Source: Apostichopus parvimensis (lineage: Eukaryota > Echinodermata > Holothuroidea > Aspidochirotida > Stichopodidae). From it: a stretch of 64,000 nt of DNA. The DNA lies in NCBI GenBank assembly GCA_000934455.1, contig KN888388.1:55278-119277 (forward strand), given 5' to 3'. The notes below the pieces were generated by a model. It did not search any database. It worked only from the letters and a program-made list of their open reading frames with translations, and was not told where the DNA came from. This document shows positions 21,308 to 34,129 of this stretch, piece by piece (the first letter of the stretch is position 1; each line of letters begins with the position of its first letter). The translations under genes were made by a program, and so were the position numbers.

Positions 21308-21801
21308 CAAATAGACGGTATGTGTGTTGCAATAAAGTCGGGCCGAAAGTCCATTCGCTGTATGTAGACTTTATTTCAACTTGATAAGTTCCAGCATCGT
21401 CTAGTTGGATATTTAGGATTGAGAAACTAAAGCTAAAAAAGCGATCCCAGTGGCCACGATAAAGGTATTCAACTTGGAATAGATAACGATCATAAGTATG
21501 ATCCTCATCATACCAGAACGTTCCAGAGTAAAGAAACGGAGCTCGCAGAACATTATCATCGGTAGTCAGCTAGGTGAAGTTCAAATCTAATCTAAGTATA
21601 TATATATGAAAATGAAATATTTGGAAACGATAAGTCCCAGCCTACTACCACATAACAGTCTGTTGAATTTACTGTAGGTCCATCTTGACAGTGATAATCA
21701 CAATCAATATCTTCGGAAAATGAAAAAGTGATCAGAAAAATTAAAAAAACAATGTAAAACAGGTACAAATCCCATATCGATAGATTGCGGTATTGTGACA
21801 A
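21308..21801 (-). pseudogene. IgSF signal/V exon with frameshift and stop
   Basis: The frame opens with a hydrophobic leader (YIVFLIFLITFSFSEDIDC) and the N-terminal cysteine motif (CDYHCQDGPTVNSTDCYVVV), then breaks near 21592, where bases present in the intact copy at 29355 are missing. A further stop lies just downstream near 21570. The remainder is recognisable (LYSGTFWYDEDHTYDRYLFQ, DAGTYQVEI) up to the donor (TTTG then GTAAGC). The leader ATG of the 29.8-kb copy is out of frame here. Confidence 0.82.
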
Positions 21802-23160
21802 TTATTCACAGTAAATATGATGAATTTATTGCAACACTTCGCGCATCTGTCTGTAAAGCGAGGAGCGCTGTTTATGAATCAAAACAAGGAGTCGTTCTTA
21901 AGTAAAACCCGTGCATGCGCACATGTGTGTGTTTCATTTGAATAATATATGTGCTGATTCAAAATGAAAATGACCAGGCTGACTATGGTTTTAATTTTTT
22001 TATGGCTACGTGACAATAAAAATTAATTTAACTTGTGGTTTCGAAAGAAGGAAGTCTGCTGATGTCTGTTGTGTTTTCATAACCTTTTAACTTGTAGTCT
22101 TAATGGATGTAAAGCAGTTGAAATCGCTCGGATGATTTTATTTTATACATGCAAGTCAAACATGTTTTAAATTCCCTGTATCTGCATTTTCTGTAAGAAA
22201 TTATAATGCGTTAAGCGTTTAAGGTATGCAATTGATTGTCGAGTCTCGTGAATTTTACATAGTTACTATCTAACTTAACCATATTCACCACTGAATGAGT
22301 TGTTATACGTATCTATTAAAGACAGAAAACATATCTTTGAGGCTAAAATGAGGAATCCTTTGACGTAAGTTTTTATATTTCAACAATTTATATCGTAACG
22401 ATTATTACTCATTACTCAATATAAGATTGTTAGTAATCAAGGTGAGACAACCCTTATAGACTTAAGCAAACAATGTCCTTTTTTGTACAGTCGAACATAG
22501 TAAGCAACGCAGGTAATTGTATCCATCTATTGTAATATTTTAGAGAGAATATTTCATATGTTTTTCGTTTTGTTTCCAAATTTTCCAAGATGGTTAAATA
22601 TATTATCATGTATGTGAGACTTAAAAACCGACCATTTGGTTGCCTAGTTTTCTTCTACAATTCAATGCTCCGGCCGAATGAAACAACAACGATATGGAGT
22701 GCATCCCGCGCTAGAGAAGTAAAGTGCGTGAAGCTACTGCGGCCCCGTCCGGGGAGGGGTTGTCTCTCCCAGCCCCTGCCTCCCGTCCCACCAACCCAGA
22801 ACACTTTTCAACTATTTAAAAATAATAGCCGCAACAACCCTATGAAATATCACGTGGTTTGAAGTGGAGATTTTTTTCATGACAATAGTCCATTATTAAT
22901 CAATCACGACTTTGTTACGTCATTTCAGATGTTACAATTTAAAACAGTAAGCTTCTATATTATTTCTTGATTTGTGGTAAATGCGTTTTATTTTGAAATC
23001 ATATAAAACGATTAATCCAGAGTGTTATTATCAATTGGCTAATATTCTATAAGGATTATATGTGTAACAGGGGACCTGTGCATGACTCATTGTATACAAT
23101 GTCCCTGCCGCTTCTCGTGGCTTCATTATGTAACACTGGTAAAGGTAGGTACCCAATAAT
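21802..23160. repeat. Upstream flank unit shared by several IgSF copies
   Basis: This flank, including a 370-base core near 22500-22870 (TTGCCTAGTTTTCTTC, GAGTGCATCCCGCGCTAGAG), is related to sequence upstream of the V exons at 29355 (30400-30870) and 34861 (34930-35290), and to 160-520 and 37281-37640. It marks the third duplication set. No gene is supported in it. Confidence 0.7.
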
Positions 23161-23164
23161 CAGT

Positions 23165-23474
23165 TAAAACTGATGTGCTATAATTTCTTAACATGTGTTA
23201 CATTTATGACCAGTTGATAATGAGAAGGACAAACAGAAAATACTAAACACACAATCCTATGCATATATGGATTGACTGGACTGGGTTTCGCCAANNNNNN
23301 NNNNNNNNNNNNNNNNNNNNNNNNNNNNNNNNNNNNNNNNNNNNTAAAACTGATGTGCTATAATTTCTTAACATGTGTTACATTTATGACCAGTTGATAA
23401 TGAGAAGGACAAACAGAAAATACTAAACACACAATCCTATGCATATATGGATTGACTGGACTGGGTTTCGCCAA
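23165..23474. repeat. Identical 130-base repeats flanking a 50-base gap
   Basis: Positions 23165-23294 and 23345-23474 are the same sequence on either side of 50 Ns (23295-23344). Identity ending exactly at the gap edges is the usual mark of two overlapping contig ends that were not merged. The real genome most likely has one copy. Confidence 0.9.
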
Positions 23475-23934
23475 ATATTTCGTCCATATTTCAACGTGTG
23501 TTACGGTGTTGTAACACACTTCATTTTATACTGACGGCTGTCTCTTATTCAGAGTACAAACTGATCGAGCCATGTATATTGGGTGGATTTGCCCAAACCG
23601 ACGCGTATTTGGTTCGCCTTAACGCTCTGAGAGCAATTGTTTCAAATGCACACGATTCTGTATATGGGTGTGACTGTGCTACTGTCGTGTTAGGGGTCTT
23701 GGTCTTGATACGAAGAATGCAAAATATAACTACAAATTATGACATACTTTATTGTTTTCAGATAGTGAGAATCACTTAACGTAATCATTTCTGAACTTTA
23801 AGGTAACAACTTCAACTTAGGGTCGCTATCAGTTCGCTCTATTACTCTCTCTCTGTCTCTCTTATGACAAGTGCCAAAAGCAACAACAATCCTTGTAAAT
23901 ATGTTACTGATATTTTTGGGGGGCGGAATAACCA

Positions 23935-25975
23935 CTGTTGAGCTTTGGAAGGCGCTTTCAAAGATGAAGAATGGCAAGTCCCCGGGTTAGGACGGGCTTC
24001 CGAGGGAGTTCTACCGAACCTTATGGGCTATAATCGGACCCGACATCACAGACGTCTTCGAAGACGCCTTCCAAAACGGACTGTTAAACCAAAGTCAACG
24101 TCTGGGCATGATTACTTTGCTGCCCAAGTCCGGGGACCCCTTGGATCCTCATAACAAGCGCCCGATCACCTTGTTAAATGTGGACTACAAGTTGCTGGCT
24201 AAGGCGTTGTGCAACCGCCTTGCACTGGCTATGCCGAACTTTGTGGGTGATCTCCAGACTTGTGCAGTGAAGGGTCATTGCATCCAACAGAACTTGTGGT
24301 TGATGCGCGACTTGACCGACTTTGTTATTGAGCGTGATCTGCCATGTGCATTGGTCTCCCTTGACCAGCAGAAGGTATTTGACATGGTGGATCGCGGTTT
24401 TTTAATGAGTGTATTGGAAATGGATTTGGATTTCTGTTTTGTATCAGGAAAGTTTCAGTTCTGTGATCGTGAATGGGTTTTGTTCAGAGGTTTTTAACGT
24501 AGAGAGGGGGTGCGCCAGGGGTGCCCTCTGTCTCCATTGCTTTATGTTTTGTTTAGAGAGTTCCACTCCCGTCTTTTGGTCGTTGTGCCAGGGGGTGTCA
24601 AAGTGAAATGCGTTCAATATGCAGATGACGTATCGTGTTTTTTTTTTAGTCTGGGCTCCTTTCGTGCCCTCTCTGAGGGGCGAAGTTGAATCCGAACAAG
24701 ACAAAGGGCCTTAATAGCTGAAGGTACAGAGACTTACCATTCGGTGCACCGTGGTCGGTTCAGAATATCAAAATTAATGGTATATGGTTCGGCTACAATG
24801 CACCTTGTGATGCCACCTGTCATACTTTTGAATCGTTTTGTTTCGCCCATCTTGTGGTACCAGGGCGCGGTGTACCCAATTCCGCGTCGCGTCCTGGTGC
24901 GGTTGGAGAGAGCGATATTTTCATCCATTTGGTTGGATGGTACATAGCTTGTCAACAGGGCGGTAATTTACCAAAGACTGGAGAAGGGGAGGGGGGTTTA
25001 AGGGGTTGTTCATCTGGGTAGTAAATTGACCTTTTTGTTATTTAAGCAATTGTTTGTAGCGGGAACTGGACCCAGGGTTGCCTTGTTTATTTGCTTGCTT
25101 GCTTGCGTCGATGGGTCCCGGCGCTGTTTAGCAACAGAGAACCACATAGTGGTACTCCAAGCAGGGTAGTGCGTGTCGTTTGTTCCGCTCTTTTTGAGTT
25201 ACCCCTCGTTGGCGGTTCCTTGCGGGAAAGGGCCTTGAATGCATTATTTGTGCGGGGACGTAATTCTGCCGAAGTATGACGTTCGGTGCATTCAAGGCCG
25301 AATAGTTGTAGGCTCCGCGATCTTGCCTGCAGAATTGCACACGGTGCCTTGGTGACCAATCTGAAAAAGAATCATCGGCGATTGGGTGACGGACTGTGCC
25401 CAAGGACCGGCTGTGACAGCTTAGAGAGTACTGCCCATGTTTTTGGCATTGTTCCTTTGTTTTAAGCTTGTGGGAGTGGTTTCAGACCTGGATTGACCGT
25501 GTAACGGGAAACCGTTCATGGTCGGTAGGGCAGGGTTTTGTTTTATATGGGTAGATCCTCCAGTTTGTTCTGTTGCTGTGTTGCACCGTATTATTTGTGT
25601 TTATTCTATTTAAAAAAAAACTTATTTTGAGGAATAGATGTAATATAGTTTTCAGGGGGAAATTAGCCATTTGGCAGGGAGTCCTGGAGGCGGCGTAGTC
25701 TGACCTTCGTCTTCAGGTTGAAGGAGAATTTCGCCGTTTATCTTGGGCTTCAATTTTTTGGGACTCTGGTGTGCTGGGGAGGGGTGTGTTGTTTCGCTGC
25801 GTGCTGGTCGTCTTTTTGTAGTTTGTTGAATGTTCCAGTGGGTAGTTGGGGGTTTGTCTCTGCTGGTCGGAGGGCGTACTTACCTTTTTGGGGGTTCGCT
25901 TGACTTGAGGTTTCTTTTTCAGAGTTGGCTGGTTTGGCCGTGACGTTTAGATTCCCGCAGGGCTGTCACGAAAAA
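23935..25975 (+). mobile_element. Tx1-like LINE, reverse transcriptase to 3' end
   Basis: This is the longest LINE piece. Forward frames give, in order: an RT entry block (MKNGKSPG then DGLPREFY), MITLLPKSGDPLDPHNKRPI then TLLNVDYKLLAKAL, motif A (LVSLDQQKVFDMVD), the catalytic YADD box near 24620, the C-terminal zinc-like region and the 3' end. The RT resembles the L1/Tx1 group. Several frameshifts and stops make it dead. The endonuclease and ORF1 are absent, as expected from 5' truncation. The final hairpin and tail (GCAGGGCTGTCACGAAAAAG) are slightly degraded. Confidence 0.87.
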
Positions 25976-28900
25976 GTACGTATTTGATTGAGATTCTTTC
26001 GTTAACATAAAAATTGCCTTTGAAGCGGTTGATATTTGTAAGAAAAAATGGTTATTTTGTGTGTAGGAGCCCAAGTATCTCACTTACAAACATTTGCCAC
26101 AATTTCCTAAATATCAGGTTGTGTATATTATCTGAGCGCAGATTATTCCATTTTTTTCAACTTTTAGGCTCAACAGTTTTTGCTGTCTAGTTTCTGTAGA
26201 ATACATTGACCAATTGAATGTTGCGTGTTTATGTAAAATTAATTTTAATCTTATTGTTTGGGTTCTGTCGCTTATTTAAAAGGTTTATGTTTAAAAGAAA
26301 GAAATGTAAGATACCACGCAACATATTTTGCATCTATGACTTGACTTTTCAAAACTGAGCAGGGATAATTCTGAATGATGTAAGAGTGTGTACTGCTTTG
26401 CACAATTTCCATCAACTTTACTTACTCTTCTGTAAAAATATTCTCCGCTATTAAAATTTATCGTTAGAAATGTCTACTATAAATGGTGACAATAAGAGGC
26501 AAGTAATAAGAGGTAGGGGTGGCAGATAAAGTTCGCGAACAGAGCGGTGAGCAAAAATATGCATACACCAATGGTTACCATGTACACGTGTTGGGAACAG
26601 GAACGAACAATATGATTAAACAAATCTGAAGTATTAATTTCATTTCCACCAACTCGTTTCTCACAGTTCTGTGATAAAATACGGACTTTCGGTTTGAGAC
26701 AATGGATTGGTAACTGTGAATACACCCTTGCTCTGCATAGGATATGCTTACACATAAGTTGAGGCCTGCAGGATAGAAAACAGGGTTCGGGAAAAATCAC
26801 TATGGGGAAAATTAATATAATCGAAATATATTTAAATATGCCCAGTTAGGGGCACCCAAGAAAATGACACGAAGGTTATTTTGTTTTCATTTCATAATAT
26901 ACTTAATGGTAAATTACCACTTCAAAAAGGAGTCCGGTGATAAATTCCCCCCCCCCCCGACCCACCCTAGCTCGTCAACATTAACAGCATCGACATCGTC
27001 TACATCGTCTACAACTTCTACAATGCTTATAGTTTGACCCGTGCATCTATTACAAGATTACAAGTTTGCGACTCCTATACATCTACTCTATGAACAGTTA
27101 TAATGTTATACGCGTAACGGACTCAGTAAACGAAGTTTGTACTTATTGTACATATCTTATGTAGCTGTTTTTCCTATGGCATATCTTTAGTTGCTCTAAA
27201 AGCATGAGTACTTAGAACATTAAACATTATATAAGTGCTATAAGTACTTCCTGTAAGTGCGACTACAAAATGATGACTTGATGTTAAATTTCTATTTTAG
27301 GGAATTAAATTGCTGCGCGCCTGGAATATTCCTCGAAACCAAAGCTGTTCCCCGCCATTAATAGCGGTAATCACGATATTAACTTTATGAGTAATCGTCA
27401 ACATTGTCTGTTGACGTTTTTCTTTGCTCTGAGCACATATTCGTTCTCGTTCATCCAAAATGAAATGATTCTTAATTAAGATCCTAACATTGTATACATA
27501 CATAATTATAGTATGTCAACAGAGATGCAGTTGACGGACGATCGACATAATTACAATGATCTTTATCTTTATCAAAAGCAAGTGTTTCACTAGACTTTTT
27601 TACGGAGGATGCTTTAAGGCATCAAGAGCTCTAAGTATAATAAATACGTAAATACCTGAGCAAACAAAAGAAAAAGAATTGGTCCAATCTACATTGTAAT
27701 GCCGTGTTCAGTTGCCAAATTATGAAAAAGTAGATTATTTAAGTTTGTAAAATCAAATAAAAAAAAGAGTTTCTTCATTAGTTTTTTTTTATTTCTTCTT
27801 ACTGATGAGATTAACCACCCTCCAAAGTTTCTCCTTTATATGAAGATATTTGAGCAACAATATACTTGTACTGTAACCCAACATAAAAATAACCTTCCGT
27901 TACACGATTGAAATAATGTAAGGTTTATATAATCAGTCCAATTTAAATGTAGTGTGTAAACTTTAATGTTATAATCTATACCTCAGCAAGAGAGCACATC
28001 GGTGAAATATTTAAATGTAATGTTTAAACGTTATTATGAAATGGGGGTTGGTCCGACGAACTTCGTTTAACACCCTCTTTATTATACATATTTCAAACTT
28101 CGTTATCCCCATGAAGCTGGTTATTGTTGATACTTTAAAGTGGTCTAGAGTATCACTGCGTGAAAAAGGCACCAATGGAATGAACCGCACATCAAAACCG
28201 AACATAAATGAGCCTTTGTTAAACTAATATCATGTCTCCTTGTGATGATGCTAATATTATAGTACAGTATTACGACTAACATGTTATTTAATAGTCATAT
28301 TTGTATATCACGGTTGAAGCATGTATGAATTCTCTGTTTTGCAGCAATGTGAATATTATACGGTCATATAACCAGAACATATTACCCATTTAATGAACAA
28401 GGATAATGGATTTTTATTTGCCTATCGAATTTTGCTTTACAGAAAACAGATGTGGTTACATTTAAATGGTGGGTTTTGGAAGATCATAATACTGATAAAA
28501 CTAGTATTCATAGATAATTTTAAGTTTGGCAGAAATGTCGTTGGTGCTCGTCAAACACGGATGTGAACGAAAGAGGAGAGAATGTTTCTTGTTGCAAACG
28601 AAGGGAAAACAATGTCGCTCATTCCACTATTTAAATCTGCCATGAAAGCAGACTACATCTTCACACATTTGACACACCAAACCCACAGAAACAACAACAG
28701 TCCACTTTAATTACAAGAACGTGCTGCCTCAACTGAGTCACCATACAATCTTTTAAAGATCATAAGTATTGCCTCATTTTTTCTTATACTTAATTTATAC
28801 TAAATTTTAAAAAGTACCTTGTTTAGGCTCTGAGGTCGAAAACCAAATATTTAAAGACAAACATGTTCATACTGGGTTTCTCTGTGAACAGACGTAGCTT

Positions 28901-29340
28901 GCCCCCCCCCCCCCCCTGCGTGTCTGATAACGTACGGTTTTGAAGAGGTTTTTGGTACCTGACAGATATGTGATGTTTATAGCAGTTACATTATTGTGGA
29001 TGACCACAAATATCACGGCTCACTCACTCGTCTAACTATATATTCTTTTACATATGGGCTATACAGTATAATTCTTTTTCTCTAGTGCAACTCTCTCTCC
29101 ACCAACCTGTTTCCCTCTCTCTTATTTTGGGAATTTAAAACTAAGTTATTTAATCGTTCCGATTACTCTAACTTGATATCGATATTCCAGGACACAAAAT
29201 AGTTATTAAATATTGCAATAATAGACTAAATCGAGTTTGATTCAAAGTGAAGATGTAACAGTTGCCATTTGCCAGTCATTGCCATTTCTTATTGTCCTCT
29301 TATTAAATACCTAGCTCCATGTAATCTATGGTATTCATGG
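25976..29340. other. Mostly non-coding, with decayed receptor 3' region
   Basis: The first 650 bases are a decayed copy of 16170-16620. On the minus strand at about 26523-26620 a frame reads HVYMVTIGVCIFLLTALFAN then FICHPYLLLLASYC, hydrophobic enough for a membrane segment, and it lies downstream of the V exon at 29355; splice sites are not convincing. The 28380-28760 part is paralogous to 16610-16720, 18060-18180 and 59600-59670. Homopolymer C runs occur near 26950 and 28905. Nothing else is supported. Confidence 0.4.
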
Positions 29341-29354
29341 GGTATTTTACTTAC

Positions 29355-29835
29355 CAAATATACGGTATGTGTGTTGTATTAGAATCGGACCGACAGCCCC
29401 GTCGTAATAGTCTGTCCCCAATAGGCTGACGTGATAAGTTCCAGCATCTCCTGGTTGAATGTCTCGAATTCGGAACGAAAACTCGTAAAAGTCCCCCGAT
29501 AAATTCCAGAGCAGGTATTCAACTTGGAATAGATAACGATCATAAGTATGATCCTCATACAACCGGAACGTACCAGAGTAAAGAAAGGGAGCTCGAGGAA
29601 CAGCATCATCGGTAGCCAGTTCGGTGGAGTTCAGATCTAATCTAAGTAGCCTATATTTATATTTGTATGAAAATGAAATATTTGGAAACAATAAGTCACA
29701 ACCTACAACCACATAACAGTCTGTTGGATTTACTGTAGATCCATTTTGACAGTGATAATCACAATCAATATCCTCAGAAAGAGACAACGTGATAAGAAAC
29801 ATGAAAGTATAAGATAAAGCAGACAACACTTCCAT
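29355..29835 (-). CDS. IgSF receptor-like signal-plus-V exon, intact
   Basis: One open frame starts at ATG 29835 with a signal peptide (MEVLSALSYTFMFLITLSLS), then the four-cysteine segment (CDYHCQNGSTVNPTDCYVVV then GC), N-glycosylation sites such as NST and NIS, the strand motif HTYDRYLFQVEY and DAGTYHVSL, and ends at a phase-1 donor (TATATTTG then GTAAGT). The F strand has V or L where a V-set domain normally has cysteine. The donor lies just before where TIYQ starts in the two-domain copies, so this copy needs a separate C2 or membrane exon, and none was recognised. Flank repeats follow at 29.9-31.3 kb. Confidence 0.75.
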
Positions 29836-31340
29836 ATCGATATATTACGGTAATGTGACCAATATTAACAGTAATTACGATGTAGTAACCGCAGTTAATG
29901 CACTGTTCGCAATATGTCTGAAAAGTGATTAGAGCTGTTTATCAATTAAAACAGAGAGTCGTTCGCAAATACTGCCTGCATATTTGCACACTTCTGTGGG
30001 TTTTCATTTGATTAAAAATGAAACTGATCAGGATGCCAATAAAAATAAATCTATGTTTCGATGACTTTTTTTCCTTTCTATTTCAACATGCAATTCAAGC
30101 AGGTTTGTATCTTAAGCTTATAAAAGATATGATTCATGGTCGAGTGGTGATTTTTAAATAAATTATATTTAACTCAACTCGAGTCAACACTAAAGGAGTT
30201 GTACTTACTACATATATTAAAGACAGATTTTAAGGCTAACATGAAGACCAATTTGAAGCATTTAAAAAATATACATATTCAACAAATTTAAAGATTATTA
30301 TTGAAAATAAGACTGCAATTATCAAAGTGAGACACCATATTTTTTCCCAATATCCGTTTTTGGACCACATTACCCATCAGGCGTTTTAAGAATGCAATTG
30401 TAGCCATCTTGAAATATTTCAGTGATGACATTTCATGTGTATTATCCAATAAATTCGGCATGTTGTCCGAATTTATTACATCATTATGATCGAAGTATAT
30501 GAAACTAAAATTCGAGCATGTTGTTTGCCAAGTGTTATTTTATAATAAAACAGTGGTATGACTCAACAACGCTTTGAATATCATGCCGTGCTAAAAAATG
30601 TGGGTAAGAAACATACTCCTACCCCTTCACACTTCCAAAAGGGGGAGATATATTCCTCCCTCTCGTGCTCCCCACCCCTCCCCCAAAGAAAACTTCTCCC
30701 ACTTTAAACGCTTATGTCAATGTAATAATGATGTCATCCGAAACAATTCTCTGCATATATTAAATGACTTGAAGTCGCGGTTTCCTAAATGTTACGAATC
30801 AGTAATGAATTTCAGACGCAAAATACTGTTTGGTTTTGACAGGACACCAGGAATGACTGCCAATAGCAACAAGCGAACATCTTTTTAGATCGGGACCATT
30901 GAGAGCTTTAAAGACGTTACGTCAGTTCGTTAATTTGTTCAACCACAGGTGATATCATTTTCATTAATTTTTCTCATTTTCGACTAAGGGATGCTTTTGT
31001 TCTCTTTCTTTTTTCAGCGATGAGAATAGGCGTTAAAAATTAGGCGGTTCCACAGAATAGGAGGGCTATTTCAATGCAGAACATTTAGTACTGTGAACTA
31101 AACAGTTGATAGAATGATATAAATATAGTGTCCCTATTACATGTGATCGTAAATGTTTTGGATAATGATATGTAGTTTTACACGTGAGGGTAATAAGCTA
31201 TGTTATTTATCCTAATCCATACGTTACTATTAATTGAAACTTAATCTAGTAACCGGTGCTCCTTATCACGTTAGCGTTGTATGGCGCTGTACCACTACAT
31301 CACAGAGGAAATTATTGAATTTAGGTGATAAAAAGTAGAT
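29836..31340. repeat. Upstream flank unit of the 29.8-kb IgSF copy
   Basis: This is homologous to the flanks at 21802-23160 and 34904-36960 and, from 30400, to 160-900 of the terminal duplicated block (matching text AACATACTCCTACCCCTTCA and AGATGGCGCTGTACCAC-like). No gene is supported. The unit is cut at its far end by the LINE that begins near 31368. Confidence 0.7.
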
Positions 31341-31367
31341 TGACAATGTGTTCTTAAATGTTCTTGT

Positions 31368-32751
31368 TTTGTATGCCTTTGACATGGTGGATCGTTTTTT
31401 TAATGAATGTATTGGAAGCGTTTGAGTTGCACCGAAACTTCCGTATATGGATTTCTGTTTTGTATCAGGACAATTTAACTTCTGTTATCGTAATTGGGTT
31501 TTGTTCAGAGGTTTATAACGTAGAGAGGGAGGTGCGACAGGGGTGCAATATGCAGATGACGTCACGTGTGTTGTTTTGAGTCTGGGTTCCTTTCGTGCCC
31601 TCTCGCAGGATTTATCTATCTTTGAGAGAGCTACCGGGGCGAAGTTTAATCCGAACAAGACAAAGGGCCTTCGCCTTGGTAGCTGGAGATGCAGAGACTT
31701 ACCATTCGGTGCATCGTGGTCGGATCATAATATCAAAATTAATGGTATATGGTTCGGCTACGATGCACTTGTGATGTCACCTGGAACGAGAGGGCTGAGG
31801 TATTTGAGAGCAGGCTCAAACCTTTGGCACCCGCTGGCTTTCGATCTTGGGGAAAGTTACCGTTATTAATCGTTTTGTTTCGCCCATCTTGTGGTACCCG
31901 GGCGCCGTGTACCCAATTCCACGTCGCGTCCTGGTGCGGTTGGAGAGAGCGATATTTTCGTTCATTTGGTCGGGTGGTACAGAGTTTTTAAAGAGGGCGG
32001 TAATGTACCAAAAACTAGAGAATGGGGGCTAGGAGTGGTTCATCTGGGAAGTAAATTGACCTTTTTGTTATTTAAGCAATTGTTTGTAGCGGTAACTGAC
32101 CCAGGGGTGCCTTGTTCATATTTTGTACGTTTTTGGGGCGGGTTGCACTTGCGTCGATGGGTTCCGGCGCTGTTTAGCAACAGAGAACCGCATAGTAGTA
32201 CACCAAGCAGGGTGGTGCGTGTCATTTGCTCCGCTCTTATTGAGTTGCCCTCTGTTGACCTGTCACGGCCGGCCCTCGTTAACAGTTCCTTGCGGGATAG
32301 GGACTTGAATGCAATTTTTGTACAGGGACGTCATCCTGCCGAAGTATGGCGTTCGGTGCATTCAAGGCTGAATAGTTGGAGGCTTCGCGATCTTGCCTGG
32401 AGAATTGCACAAGGTGCATTGGTGACCAATCTAAAAAGGTATTTTTGGCGATTGAGTGACGGACTGTGCCCGAGGACCGGCTGTCACAGCTTAGAGGGTA
32501 CTGCTCATATTTTTTGGCATTGTTCCTTTGTGTTAAGCTTGTGGGAGTGGCTAATGACCTGGACCGACCGTTTAACGTGTTTATGGGGAAATTTGCCAGT
32601 GCAGGCGGTGAAGTGTTACATTCGCCTTTAGGTTCAAGGCAATTTTCACCGTTTATCTGGGGCTGCCTTTTGGACGCTGGGGAGGGGTGTTCTGTTTCGA
32701 TGCGTGCTGGTCGTCCTTTCAATGTTCCAGTGGGTGTTTGGGGATTTGTAA
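31368..32751 (+). mobile_element. Tx1-like LINE fragment with internal deletion
   Basis: It starts inside RT motif A (FDMVD) and has VRQGC joined almost directly to QYADD, so the stretch between these motifs is deleted. A long open frame at 31891-32631 covers the C-terminal part, with VWRSVHSRLNSWRLRDLAWR and the zinc-like GLCPRTGCHSLEGTAHIFWH then C. It stops in the 3' region at GTTTGGGGATTTG, where another LINE ends. The missing 3' tail sits inverted at 33697-33826. Confidence 0.83.
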
Positions 32752-33345
32752 GTAAGTAAGTAAGTGAAACTTTATTGCTCCATAAAATCGGAAATTTCGA
32801 TACTCGCACATTATAAGAAATACAAAAATATATATAAAACTATATTCATATTACAATTAATAACTAAAGAAGGTAAGATCAAGTTAAATAATTAAAGACA
32901 GAGAGCCTACCCATCCAAGGACTACGCAACCACCTAACGAACCAAATTGCTGTTGTAAAGTTTCATTGCACGAGGGATAAATGAATTGTCGTGCCGGTTA
33001 GTCTTAGGTTGCGGAAGTCTTAGTCTACCAATGCCCCTATCTGTTAATCTATCATGGAGTTGAACATGATATGGGTGACAGAGATCTGCAATCAGACGTG
33101 TATAACGAGAAAAGAAAAGGAGCCAGGACAGTCCCTTGAGGGGCCCCTGTATTGGACATAATAGTATCCGAACGGCAGGTGGGTCTAAGTTTCACAAATT
33201 GTGTACGGTTTGTAAGATACGTCATAATCCATCCATAATTAAACCATCGGTGATGTCCATTTTCAAGAGTTTATATATTATGAGGTTGAATAGTATTAAA
33301 GGCAGAGGAAAATTCGAAAAACATGACCCGTGCAGAACTTAACTT
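32752..33345 (-). mobile_element. L2/CR1-type LINE fragment with TTAC-repeat tail
   Basis: On the minus strand the pieces read FFEFSSAFNTIQPH (RT motif A), MTYLTNRTQFVKL, GAPQGTVLAPFLFS (RT motif B), then jump to a C-terminal NSFIPRAMKLYN and a 3' end with AATAAAGTTTCAC followed by about four TTAC repeats at 32752-32767. The catalytic YADD region is deleted. The microsatellite-type tail and RT text fit the L2/CR1/Rex group, unlike the main LINE of this window. It is nested against the 31368 LINE. Confidence 0.75.
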
Positions 33346-33350
33346 AACCT

Positions 33351-33600
33351 AGGAAAGGTAATATAGACACCTATTCTGCTGTGAACATTTCCAATGCCAT
33401 TCGTGAGAAGAAATACTTTCAATATATTTCAAATGAGTATGCTCTGAATTATGAAAGTAAAACCCGGAAGCAGAATAGGTCTCTATATTGCCTCTTCTAC
33501 GAAAACAAGTTCAATTACCCAAAACTGTTTCGATCAAAACATGAAATCACTTTCTTTATCCTACAAGTGTATCACATGACAAGATAATCACAGAAGAGAA
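33351..33600. repeat. Inverted copy of the 5.9/43.7-kb segment with internal hairpin
   Basis: The segment is the reverse complement of 5930-6110 and 43680-43870. Its left edge (GGAAAGGTAATATAGACACC) is also the reverse complement of its own interior (33475-33502), giving arms of about 28 bases around a spacer of about 90 bases. This looks like an inversion or fold-back breakpoint. No gene. Confidence 0.7.
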
Positions 33601-33696
33601 AATGATAGCATTTAATATAATATACCTTTAAAAACCGATCCTTATGGTAGAATACTGACATATGACAATTACAAGTGTATATAATATATCATTTTT

Positions 33697-33826
33697 TTTT
33701 TACGTGACCCGCCCTACGGGAATCCAAACGGCACTACCAAACCAGCTCACTCTGACAAACTCAAGTCAAGTGAGCCAAAACAAGTAAATACGCCCACCGA
33801 CCAGCAGAGACAAACCCAAAGATCAA
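33697..33826 (-). mobile_element. Detached LINE 3' tail, inverted
   Basis: On the minus strand this is the last 130 bases of the main LINE (GTCTCTGCTGGTCGGTGGGC, GGGCGGGTCACGTAAAAAA). It begins at the text where the plus-strand LINE at 31368-32751 breaks off (GGTTTGTCTCTGCTGG). The pair can be read as one LINE split by an inversion that also enclosed 32752-33696, or as an independent short insertion. Part of the usual GTGACG segment is missing. Confidence 0.7.
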
Positions 33827-34129
33827 ATTCATAGTGTAACATTGTAATGAATAAAAACAAGAGATGAAGAAATATTTAATTGGAAACTTCATTGTATCAC
33901 GCATCGATCACCCATCACACACGAAGAGACGGATGCTCCTGTTTTTATCACATGCACGGTACGGTACTACTATGGCAACGTATGGAACGCGAAAAGAGTT
34001 TGTCGATAGGTACGACTTTTGTACATTACTAAATTATATGATATATAAGATTTTAGTTAAAAAAAAGTACTCTAGCTTTGACTTTCAGAAACGTGATGCT
34101 TGATGCGAAGGGCTCTCTTCTGGATCGTG

